DNA of 64,000 nt, taken from positions 62,001 to 126,000 of the forward strand of contig QXCR01000030.1 of NCBI GenBank assembly GCA_004380135.1, written 5' to 3'. Each line of letters opens with the position of its first letter. The stretch's first letter is position 1. Of the stretch, positions 55,827 through 64,000 are shown piece after piece. The position numbers were made by a program, and so were the translations under genes. This stretch comes from Stemphylium vesicarium. Taxonomy: Eukaryota; Ascomycota; Dothideomycetes; Pleosporales; Pleosporaceae. Below the pieces are notes generated by a model. The model searched no databases, had not been told where the DNA came from, and saw only the letters and a program-made list of their open reading frames with translations.

Positions 55827-57588
55827 TCACCACGTAATCCACCTAACCGCACTAGCCATCCCATTCGCAATATCTCCAGCATCCGAAAACCCAACTTCCA
55901 CCTTGCGATCCTCGTTTTCGGGATACCTCAACCAAAAGGCGACGATGCGCAGACGATCCGGCACCTCCAGATCATCTACAGGGTTAGGGTCGCAAAACCC
56001 TAATTCCAATCTTGTACGTTCCTGCTCGAGTCTCAACGCCTCTCGTGCTATCCACCCCGCGACCATGCCGTCCCAGAAGCCTTCTCTACGGGGATAGCTC
56101 AGTATCAGCCCAACGGCGCGTTTGCGCAGCACCTGGCACGATGCAGGAGCACGGATAGCTATGAACCACAATGCCGCGGTAGGCCCCATCGACGTCATGA
56201 AGACGGGCGTGGAACCAATCCCCACCCCAACGAGCAGCTTATTGCAGAGTTCGAATATCCTCTTGAACAGCGCTACCTCTTCGAACGGCGTTTCAAACGG
56301 CTCTTTCGCGGACTGAAAAGCACCTAAACAGGGGAACTTGGCGAGCAAGTCCGTCCTGGGGTGGCGTAATAGATACTCCATATATCTTTGCATCGCCTGC
56401 AAGATCCCCATATCAAGTTGTTCATTTCCATCACTACCAACACCATCCAACGAAACACCAAAAGACGTTGTCTTCGGTTTCGCAACCCAACTCCGCGATT
56501 GATGCGACGGCATAATCGCTCTAATCTGCGCATCCAACGCCACGAAAATAGTGCGCAGCGACTCCAAACCAACGGCATGTTCTTCCTTCGCGCCCTCCTC
56601 ATCCATCTCATTCAGCATGCGTATTCCGGAGCGGAGATGCTCGATGGCATGTTTCTGGTATCCCTGGAGACAGCACATACTACTGAATAAGATCGCACAT
56701 GTCATCAGCGTAATCTTGTTCGTATGCGTCACCGGTCCCACAGCTTGCGTCTCGTTTTTCTTTTCCAAAAGGGTCTTGATGGCTTGATTGGACTGTAGGA
56801 AAGCGAACTGGAGGTACCGGTCCGCCATGGCGCTCTCGGTGAGATGCGAGTCATGGCCTTCGTAGAAACGACGGTACATGGCGCCCATGGCTACAACACA
56901 GTGCTGAATCGCTGGTTCGCGGTGCGCTGCTTGTAAGACCTCGCGCTGCCAAAAGGGCGAGTCGAGGAAGCCCCGTAATTTGGAAATGGCATGTGAGGTG
57001 AAGAAGTGGAAGCTTTCGCGCTCTTCGGTTGTGTCGAGGTGCATAGCGGGGGCGAGGTAGATGGGTAATTTGGTTCGCATGATGCCCCCTCCTTTTGATC
57101 TGGATTGTGATGAGCTTCGTCTTGTCACTGGGGGTGATGCATGTGTTGGACGGAAGGTTAGGTCGTAGCCGTCGCATGTGCGGCCGGTGGATGTACAGCG
57201 CTTGCAGTGAGGTTTCTCTTCGTCGCATTTCACTTTGCGTATTCTGCGGAGATTAGCAATGTGCCAGCGTTTTTGTAGTATGTAAGAGGAATGGAAATTT
57301 TCGCCGCGTCTCTATGACATTTTCATTTCCTCTTTACATGATTTACGTTGCTAAGATATCTTGATCAGAGAAGGCAGAGAATCACGTCGATTGTTGGCAT
57401 GTGAATCATGTCCTCAACAACACTTGAGTAACACATTGATGTATAGGTGACGTAGCAAAGGAACCTTGCTCATTTCGTCTCACAAGCACTATAAAAAGTA
57501 TATAAGAAACTTACTTGCAAGTCTTGCATCCCGAACGGGCCTTCGGCTTCCATGCTCTTTGCCGCGGTTTTCCAGTCACAGTCTCCAT
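55827..57588 (-). CDS. Zn2Cys6 fungal transcription factor
   Basis: Binuclear zinc cluster regulator. Exon 1 is 57588..57515, the intron is 57514..57244 (271 bp), and exon 2 is 57243..55827, giving 496 residues. The cluster is assembled only after splicing: ARSGCKTCK from exon 1 joins IRKVKCDEEKPHCKRC, then STGRTCDGY, giving six Cys in C-x2-C-x6-C-x5-C-x2-C-x6-C order. The middle shows the helical fungal-specific region (SHAISKLRGFLDSPFWQREV, then CVVAMGAMYRRF). No adjacent pathway genes suggest a target. The intron is the longest within a coding region here and could hide alternative splicing. Targets unknown. Confidence 0.88.
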
Positions 57589-58224
57589 AGTCGCTGCACC
57601 AGTTACGAGCCCGCCAATGAGAAGGCTTTCAAGAAAAAACAGTTATACGAACGAACAAGTGATGAGGTTCAAAACCGAAGGAATGTACGAGCGCACGAAT
57701 AGAATCGACGGTCACAATTGAAGGCTTTTGAGGCTGCGTTACATTATGCAGCGTTGCGGCGCAGCTGGCTGGATGGCTAGGCGTCCACCACAAATAGTCG
57801 GTAGACCGAGGCAGTTTGGACTTCAGCCAATGATGAGAGACCCACGGCATTCCAGGACAGGGTATGGCGTCCTTCGGGCTTATGCATAGAAGCTCAGTTC
57901 TACGGTAAATTCCGCGGTGATGGAGAATTGGTTAGTAGACGCGTACTTCACGATTTGGAATCGGATATGATCGAAAGATGGTATTAGCTGGTTGCTAGAA
58001 TGCTCAAGTACTGGAACAAGTAACTTGTTCAAGAAAGTGTCGCAGTTTTAAGCAGCAATAACTGTCGAAAGCGTTGTAGCTGGATTGGGATCTGTTCATG
58101 CGCTGGCTGAATGCGAGGTTTACATGCTCCACCAGCACACGGGTCGTCGACTGCCCGTTAGAACACAGTTCCAGCCTTCTAACCAAGACTAGGCTATGAT
58201 ACGATAACTGTGAGATAAGACTAC
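57589..58224. other. intergenic region upstream of the Zn2Cys6 gene
   Basis: 636 bp between tandem minus-strand genes; contains the promoter of the zinc cluster gene and the 3' end of the YAT permease. Nothing further recognised. Confidence 0.45.
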
Positions 58225-59835
58225 TCAAAACTTTCGCCAGAGGTTCTGCACAAACCCCTGTCTGCCATTTGGTTCGGTATCCGGATCGCCGTTCAAGTAC
58301 TCGTCTTTCAGATCCAGATCTTTCCTCATTCCTGCATCCAGATTAATTTCCTCGCTTCTCCAGAACCGCGTCTTGAACCAGAACTTGTAGCCAACGTACA
58401 CGATGAAAAACACCGGTAGCATGATGTAGGCGTCGACGAAAAGTCCCGCATCGAAAGGGCTTAGAGTAGTCCAGCCTTGCACGAGCGCAAGAAAAATGTT
58501 GGCGCAAAGTCCAAAATAAGCGTTCCATGGGTATGCAAGTGATTTGAACGGTAGCATATCCGGAGTTCGACCCTGCGCTTTCCAGGCCTTCCTAAACCGA
58601 ATATGTGTGAACGATATTGATCCCCAGACCAAGAAGGTAGAGACACCGCTCAGATTGACAATGTAGGAATACGCCTGTCCACCTCCGGTGCTGACGTTCA
58701 TCATGGAGATCGCTCCAATCAGGTTCGTGAAGACAATCGCATAAACCGGTACACCCCGGCTGTTCGTCTTCCCCAGAAACTTTGGCGCCATCTTCTCCTG
58801 TGCCATGAAGAGCATAGTCCGAGATCCGATATATATCGAGCTATTCGCAGCACTCAGGACTGTAATGAAGATAAAAGCGTTGATAAGATGTACTCCTCCT
58901 TGCCAACCGGCATTCTGGAGTGCTATGGTCATCGGACTTTTAAGTGCTCGACTGCCTCCATTCGCTAGACCGTCTGCACTGGAAGGGCAAGTGAGCCCAA
59001 AAAAGAACGCAACACCGACGTAGACGAATAAGATGCGCCATATAACTTGTCGAATCGCAAGAGGTACGGCCACGGATGGGTTCCTGGTTTCGGTCGCTGC
59101 CACTGCGACGGCCTCCACGCCCGCGTAAAATGTCGAAGCGAAAACGAAAACGGTCGCTACTCCGCGGAAGCCATCAACCCACGGGCCTGGGTCGTGCCAA
59201 TAACGGAATCCAAGGGCCTCATCTTGGCCGATTAATCCTCCTGAAGCGTAGATGATGGAGAAGATGAAGTAGGCACAGAGACCGAATAGTTTGACCAATG
59301 CCAACCAAAACTCGGCTTCCCCGAAAGACTCCACGCCCAGCATCTGGAAGCCTAGAAATGCAAACCAGAAGATCAGGAAATAGCCCCATAGCGGCACTTC
59401 TGGGCCCCAGAATACCAGGATAGAGGAAATGACGTTGTACTCGTTCGCCAGAACACACGCCCATACCAGCCAGTACTGCCAGCCTACGGCGACTCCAAAA
59501 GCTTTATCCACGAAACGGTCGGAAAGGGTTACGAAAGCTCCGCCAGTAGGATATAGTGTTGTCATTTCGCCCAAAGACTGGGTGATACTGAATGCGATGA
59601 AACCAATCACGCAGAATGCGATGAGCAGCGAGGCTGGACCGCCCTCTGCGAGCGCACCTCCCGTTCCGACCAGAATACCAGGGCCGATGATACCGGCTAA
59701 AGCCATCATACTCAGGTGGCGAGTCTTGAGACCGCGCTTAACACCGCTGGGATCCATTCGCTGGAAGTCATCGTCGTTGCAACTTGCCGTTGGTGAGGGA
59801 TGCTCCGGAGCGGCTTTCGAGTCGAAGAGGGCCAT
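58225..59835 (-). CDS. YAT-family amino-acid permease
   Basis: Plasma-membrane proton symporter of the fungal amino-acid permease family. Intronless, 536 residues, the usual family length. The diagnostic start of helix 1 is present (KTRHLSMMALAGIIGPGILV, then GTGGALAEGGPASLL), as is QSLGEMTTLYPTGGAFVTLS. Helix 6-8 segments include FYAGVEAVAVAATETRNPSV and ANSSIYIGSRTMLFMAQE. Twelve helices are visible, with a short N-tail and a C-terminal tail rich in Asp and Glu. Substrate specificity cannot be read from sequence. Two GATAAG sites upstream suggest control by nitrogen-responsive GATA factors. Confidence 0.92.
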   Translation of the reverse strand: MALFDSKAAPEHPSPTASCNDDDFQRMDPSGVKRGLKTRHLSMMALAGIIGPGILVGTGGALAEGGPASLLIAFCVIGFIAFSITQSLGEMTTLYPTGGAFVTLSDRFVDKAFGVAVGWQYWLVWACVLANEYNVISSILVFWGPEVPLWGYFLIFWFAFLGFQMLGVESFGEAEFWLALVKLFGLCAYFIFSIIYASGGLIGQDEALGFRYWHDPGPWVDGFRGVATVFVFASTFYAGVEAVAVAATETRNPSVAVPLAIRQVIWRILFVYVGVAFFFGLTCPSSADGLANGGSRALKSPMTIALQNAGWQGGVHLINAFIFITVLSAANSSIYIGSRTMLFMAQEKMAPKFLGKTNSRGVPVYAIVFTNLIGAISMMNVSTGGGQAYSYIVNLSGVSTFLVWGSISFTHIRFRKAWKAQGRTPDMLPFKSLAYPWNAYFGLCANIFLALVQGWTTLSPFDAGLFVDAYIMLPVFFIVYVGYKFWFKTRFWRSEEINLDAGMRKDLDLKDEYLNGDPDTEPNGRQGFVQNLWRKF

Positions 59836-60007
59836 GTCGAGCCGTTGAAATGTCGATTCAAAAGACAGAAGATGAATGCATAGTTTTAGACGCGCCCAAT
59901 GTTATAAGCGACTCTCTAGTCTGAACTTGGCGTGGGAAACGGTTGATCCGCGACGAATGAAGAGACTAGGGCTTGGTGCATGTTGCGATTTTTATGCCGG
60001 ATTGCGC

Positions 60008-60013
60008 GATAAG
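60008..60013 (+). promoter_or_regulatory. GATA-factor site upstream of YAT permease
   Basis: GATAAG about 173 bp upstream of the permease start, in the promoter of an amino-acid permease, where AreA/Nit2-type factors usually act. One of two copies. Confidence 0.35.
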
Positions 60014-60205
60014 AGTAGGGGTAATTGCGATTCATGTATGGGTAAGGACATATTTTCATGGACTTCTCAAGGCTTTTCTCCTGTAGATTCCATTCCTATA
60101 TTGTGTTCTGAGCCGGAAGCATACGTTGAGTTCGTGGGATGCTGTACCTTTGCTCGCCAGTATGTGGGTATGACGATGAACCGGGTGGTGGGGGGCGGCA
60201 GAGGA

Positions 60206-60211
60206 GATAAG
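60206..60211 (+). promoter_or_regulatory. second GATA-factor site upstream of YAT permease
   Basis: GATAAG about 371 bp upstream of the permease start, same orientation as the first copy. Confidence 0.35.
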
Positions 60212-60903
60212 CTTGATCTAAAATGGTCTAGTCTGGTGGATCCCAGGTCCTTCACCTTGGCGGCATTTCTCCGGCCAGCAGCGAAGCTGACATTCTGACA
60301 CGTTAAGGCTTTATGATTTTTTGTACCGTCATCGTCAAATATGTTATGCATACCTTTATGTTCGCAATCTCCGTGGTAACTCCACATGTTCAACAGGAAT
60401 AAAGTCCGCTCTGGAAGTCGCCACATTACCTAGCAATAGCCACGGGGAACTACGGCCTCCCTTGCGACATCGAAATCTTCGACGCCGCCAAGGTAGCTAC
60501 TGTTCCCAATTACCCAAGGCTGAAAACTCAGCTTGTTAGTCAGAGAAAATATTTGGACTTGCTATACCGACCGTTCCATGATCGACTACTACGCCGTTGC
60601 ACTCCAAAATGCCCTTCGTCTATGGAATGATCGCATACTGTCGAGCAGATTACTACTCTTTCTTACGATCGCCATGCTGGTGTGGGGTAAATTCTTCAGC
60701 TGTGACCCTTCAATCAATTTCCCCAATATCGACAGCACAAGAAAGACTAGAAAAGTTTGATGATTATCATCATATTGTACAATACTCATTACACTACCCA
60801 TATGTACCAGTTTCATACCCCATAGTTAACACTGATCCGGTCAGGTTATATATAAGCATGCAAGCAGACATTCCGTCTTTTTCGTTATCGTTAAGTGAGT
60901 GAC

Positions 60904-61922
60904 TTAGTTCTTCCTGCCACCGATTTCCATGCGCTTCTTGAGCCTGTAGGCGATGGCGCGCTTCCTGGCAGCAGCACCCTGAGTGAAAGCGACAGAGCCA
61001 CCAAATGGACCAGCAGCAGCACCGTTGCGGACGCGCATGACGCAGACATTGTTAACACCAGCAACGGTGGCATCGCAAGTCATACCAGCGGGCATTTGTA
61101 CCTTCATGTCGAACTCGGTGTTGGTGGCGAGGGAGATGCCCTGGACTCCGAGACCAGGAACGTCCTGAGTGACTTCAGCGGACTGCATAGCGGCCTCGTC
61201 AGTGCCACCAGAAGTGCCATCGACGTCGGCCGTGAAAGGACCAGCACCATCTTGGTTGACCTAGATAGTGTTAGAAGAAGTGATATTGAAGTCAAGAGAG
61301 AATAACTTACCTGGCGAAGGGTCATGGTGACAGTGCCATCATCGGCACAAGTGGGCATGCCAGCTGCAGCTCCAGCTCCGACAGCAGCTGCGACACGAGT
61401 CTCAGGTGGGCCGTTAACCTTCTCGCCTCCTCCGCCTAGCAGTCCAGTGATACCGGTAGCGCCAGCTGAGTTGCCACCGCCGCCACCTCCAAGAAGACCA
61501 CCGAGGAACTGACGCTTCTGGCCCGGCTGCTGAATGTTGTCTTCCACACCAACGCTTCCAGAAGCGCCTTGATTGGCAGGAGGTGCGGCACCCTGTCCCA
61601 TGAAGGCACCGACCATGACTGCGGCATCAACATTGCCGTTGCCCTGGGTGCGGCCGAGAGGACCCGTCTTGCCGCTGGCAATCTCGCGGTCTCGGATAAT
61701 AGCAGTGTCCGCCTGGGAACCGCAGCCGCTGTTATGGGATTAGTATATCTCTCCAATATCCTATGGTAACGAAACTTACTTGGAAGAGCAGTCACGAGGA
61801 GTACCGTCTTGAAGAGTCAAGCCAGGCATGGTGACGCCATTTGCACCCTTAACCTCTGTGACTACACCGTGGGCCGAGACGGCAGCCGCAAGGGCAAGGA
61901 TAAGTGCTGGGGAAAAGTGCAT
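60904..61922 (-). CDS. Egh16-like secreted protein
   Basis: Secreted protein of the Egh16/GAS1/MAS family, members of which are expressed during appressorium formation or host contact in plant and insect pathogenic fungi; biochemical role unknown. Exons are 61922..61780, 61728..61311 and 61260..60904, giving 305 residues; introns are 51 and 50 bp. A signal peptide (MHFSPALILALAAAVSA) is followed directly by HGVVTEVKGANGV. Family segments are GTPRDCSSNGCGSQADTAII, RDREIASGKTGPLGRTQG, QVNQDGAGPFTADVDGTSGG and GVNNVCVMRVRNGAAAGPFG. A Gly-rich linker with a Lys-Arg site (GQKRQFLGG) divides the protein. The mature N-terminal His recalls copper enzymes, but it is the only His in the mature chain. 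The C-terminus is unusually basic. Confidence 0.88.
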
Positions 61923-63244
61923 GATGAATGTGTAAGTTTTGAGGTTGAGATCAACTCGATGTATTAAATGATAGTTGATGGTAGAAAGAAGGCGAAAGAC
62001 TAAAAGCACCAGGCTAGAGAAGAAGAGAGTATTAGTGAAGAAGTTGATGAGTTGGAAGCTGATAATGATTCCAGAGCCGGCGTCAATAAGTCTTCTTATA
62101 CATGCCTTTGTTGCCGTAGATCGTCATCGCATCTCATTCTCCATCGGGTTGGTAGTCACTTGCCCATACACTGACATCCTCGGCACGCCCGTTTTACCCG
62201 CCTGCCAGCACATTCGGTATGGATACCAACCAGATGCTGTGTCAAGATGCGTTTTCGAAGGCCTCTCAGCAAGGCCAAACGTGCTTGGCTGCGAGGTTGC
62301 GTTTCCCGACCGCGCTTGGCAATGGCGGAATGCCGAATTTCCAGGCGTTGAAAGGTGTCAATGTTCCGACTCCTAGTTTCATTCTGCAGCTGGGGAGGGA
62401 GGCTGAAGGCGCCAAGGCGAAAACTTTCAATGCGAGATCTGGAATATTGCGAAACACTGCGAGGTTCTCTGAAGGCATGCTAAACATGCGAGTACAGATG
62501 CGTTTCGATGCACAATCAACGACTCGGCGCTTCAGCTTTCTCGCCAGAGTCGAATTTGGTAGAGGAGCCAGTTTACTGCATTCCAATTGAGCGAAGATAT
62601 AGCGCAAGTCCATCACTTTGCGCTGTCCAAGTCTTTCTGCCCAGAATAGCGCCTTCTCCAGAATGCGCATAAGACGTCAGATCATATATAACCAAGCCTC
62701 AACAAGCAAAACAGCCAATGCAAATCCTTCTTCTCCAATTCGTTCAAATCAGACGAATTCTTTGCAGATTTTCCTAAATGCAGTTTCCGAGATCCACTGC
62801 AGGCCCTTGGTGATGTTGCAGGCCCGTCGCCACTAGCGTTTCACCAAACGACACAGTCGATCTTCAAACATGTTATGCCTGGTCCCTAAAACGCGATACC
62901 TGGCTGCTCATGCGACGGCTCCTGCGATCCGAGGCCGAGGTGTGGAGGTTGGAGGTGGCGGTGCCGAAGTCGTTATGGGTCGTGGTTTGGTAAGTGGATG
63001 AGTCGAGATGCTCGCCAGTAGCTAAGGCGGAGCGGTCGGAATGGGGAAGGAGGCGCGCTTGTTGACATCGTCACTGACATCCTTCGTGGTCCGCAGCAAC
63101 CTTGAATTCGAAGATCAATAAATTTGAGGTCGTGCGAACTTCATTCCTCATTCCCATCTAGGCGCTGACACGCTAGATGTCTTTAGCTGCTGCTGGCTCC
63201 CACATGCCTTCGACGATCCATATTTCCACGTTGATGAGGCAATC
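61923..63244. other. intergenic region at the right side
   Basis: 1.3 kb upstream of the Egh16-like gene and downstream of the broken gene at the right edge. Frames at 62219-62590 (plus) and 62266-62670 (minus) overlap each other and show no family features. No RNA gene or repeat seen. Confidence 0.45.
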
Positions 63245-63975
63245 TTATGTGGTCCCAAAAGCCAAGAGAAGTTGCAGAGTAGCGACCGCTACAGCCTCGC
63301 TTCCCACGATGAAGCTTGCGACGGCAAACCCGTCCTGCATGCTGCCCTTATATATTCCCCATGTAAGGCCATATGTTCCAGCAGATTCAATACCAAAGAA
63401 GAGGATAAGACAGATACGATGGAGATCCAAGTCTTTCTCTATATGCATTCCCCAGCCGGTGTGCGATCTGGTTTCTGAGGATCGCAAGTGTAGTGCCTCA
63501 CAGTCTCTGGGGGCAACTCAGTCACCAGCCCGTCAACTTCGTAGCGGGGATGTAGATTAAACTATGCGATTTTATTAGCAACCCGAAAATTTTGTGATCA
63601 GAACCTAACCTTTACGAAGCTCATTCTCTGTGCCGTTCGGAGGCTGAAGTGGCGGTAAGCCCATCTAAGCCTGGAGTTGTATCGCGCGCGGAAAGCTTCG
63701 AATAGCTCACGATCGCAAGTGATTTCAGAAACCCCAAAGTCCTGGCGCGTTGTCGGGTATCTTCTGACTCTCATATATAGAAGAACGAAGTTCTCTAGTA
63801 TGGTAATGTTCGTGGGGTGGCTTCCATGATTCATCGTAGATGAGTGCTCTCCGTTTGTAAAAGATGTATTGCCTTGACTCGGACCTCCAGTTATTGATAG
63901 AGCATCTGTGCTGGGGCCTTGTAGCACTGAAGGCAGCGCAGTTAAGCTAGTCGAATTGAAATGTACGCTATGCAT
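63245..63975 (-). pseudogene. frame-broken copy of a fungal membrane-protein family
   Basis: Segment 1 is 63975..63610, ending SFVK after a charged region (SEITCDRELFEAFRARYNS). A 48 bp intron (63609..63562) joins it to FNLHPRYEVDGLVTELPPET, then a segment ending DPQKPDRTPA and a TAG at 63439, a product of 162 residues. Directly downstream, in another frame, lies GWGMHIEKDLDLHRICLILF followed by two hydrophobic helices, stopping at 63245. From memory, many filamentous fungi have proteins with all these blocks in this order and about 40 more residues between the second and third. The simplest reading is an internal deletion near 63448-63465 that removed the linker and shifted the frame. The start at 63975 is provisional because the gene may continue beyond the window. 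A working truncated protein cannot be excluded. Confidence 0.55.
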
Positions 63976-64000
63976 TGAAGATGATCCTCGAGTGGCCGTT

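Larger units (their letters stand above)
59836..60903. other. intergenic region upstream of the YAT permease
   Basis: 1.1 kb between tandem minus-strand genes, with the YAT permease promoter near its left end. It carries two GATAAG motifs (listed separately). A plus-strand frame at 59876-60298 has no family character. Confidence 0.45.

Noticed and set aside
59876..60298. 140-residue plus-strand frame upstream of the YAT permease
   Set aside because: It spans the permease promoter, contains no recognisable feature and has no neighbouring exon.
48797..61922. A secondary-metabolite or catabolic gene cluster made of transporters, a Zn2Cys6 factor and a secreted protein
   Set aside because: There is no polyketide, peptide or terpene synthase and no set of tailoring enzymes. 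Housekeeping genes (CWC21, CDC123) are interspersed.
62219..62670. Overlapping frames on both strands in the right-hand gap
   Set aside because: They are near mirror images of one another with no family character; such overlaps arise by chance in GC-balanced DNA.
1..64000. CRISPR array or prokaryotic operon structure
   Set aside because: Short GT-AG introns and fungal gene families throughout; no spaced direct repeats.

Overview
This 64 kb window is nuclear DNA of a filamentous ascomycete. Many genes carry short introns, mostly 45-120 bp, with GT..AG ends and CTAAC/CTAAT-like branch sites. Genes lie on both strands with gaps of about 0.2-2 kb. The contents are typically fungal: Zn2Cys6 factor, YAT amino-acid permease, MAL-type sugar transporter, fused aminodeoxychorismate synthase, homoaconitase and an Egh16-like secreted protein. 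From remembered family flavour I lean to a dothideomycete, probably Pleosporales; this is inference. I see no rRNA, convincing tRNA, CRISPR array, transposon or secondary-metabolite cluster.

Layout, left to right. 1-4.3 kb: 5' part of an AIM32-like mitochondrial redox protein and mitochondrial leucyl-tRNA synthetase. 4.6-6.5 kb: LAT-family amino-acid permease. 8-10.2 kb: a seven-helix receptor-like protein with a long cytosolic tail. 12.1-16.6 kb: divergent SER1 and LYS4. 16.7-17.6 kb: an unknown protein made of a duplicated domain. 18.3-21.0 kb: mitochondrial GTP/GDP carrier and the Rab1 GTPase Ypt1. 21.8-26.2 kb: an orphan MFS protein and a maltose-type sugar transporter. 28.3-32.9 kb: the endocytic scaffold Ede1. 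33.5-36.0 kb: an unknown mitochondrial protein and an SDR/epimerase with a probable mitochondrial presequence. 36.2-38.8 kb: COG1. 39-43.7 kb: divergent PABA synthase and Cyc2-like flavoprotein. 44.1-50.5 kb: DHA2-type MFS, bHLH factor, second orphan MFS. 51.7-53.9 kb: divergent CWC21 and CDC123. 54.5-57.6 kb: F-box-like protein convergent with a Zn2Cys6 factor. 58.2-61.9 kb: YAT permease and Egh16-like secreted protein. 63.2-64 kb: a frame-broken copy of a fungal membrane-protein family.

The genes are mostly independent housekeeping and transport genes. Several serve mitochondria (LeuRS, AIM32, GGC1, Lys4, Cyc2, the unknown 33.5 kb protein, the SDR) and several serve membrane traffic (Ypt1, Ede1, COG1). 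The least explained are the 7TM receptor-like protein, the duplicated-domain protein, the mitochondrial unknown and the bHLH with a glycine-rich loop. Exon boundaries were inferred by hand from splice signals, reading frame and expected protein conservation.
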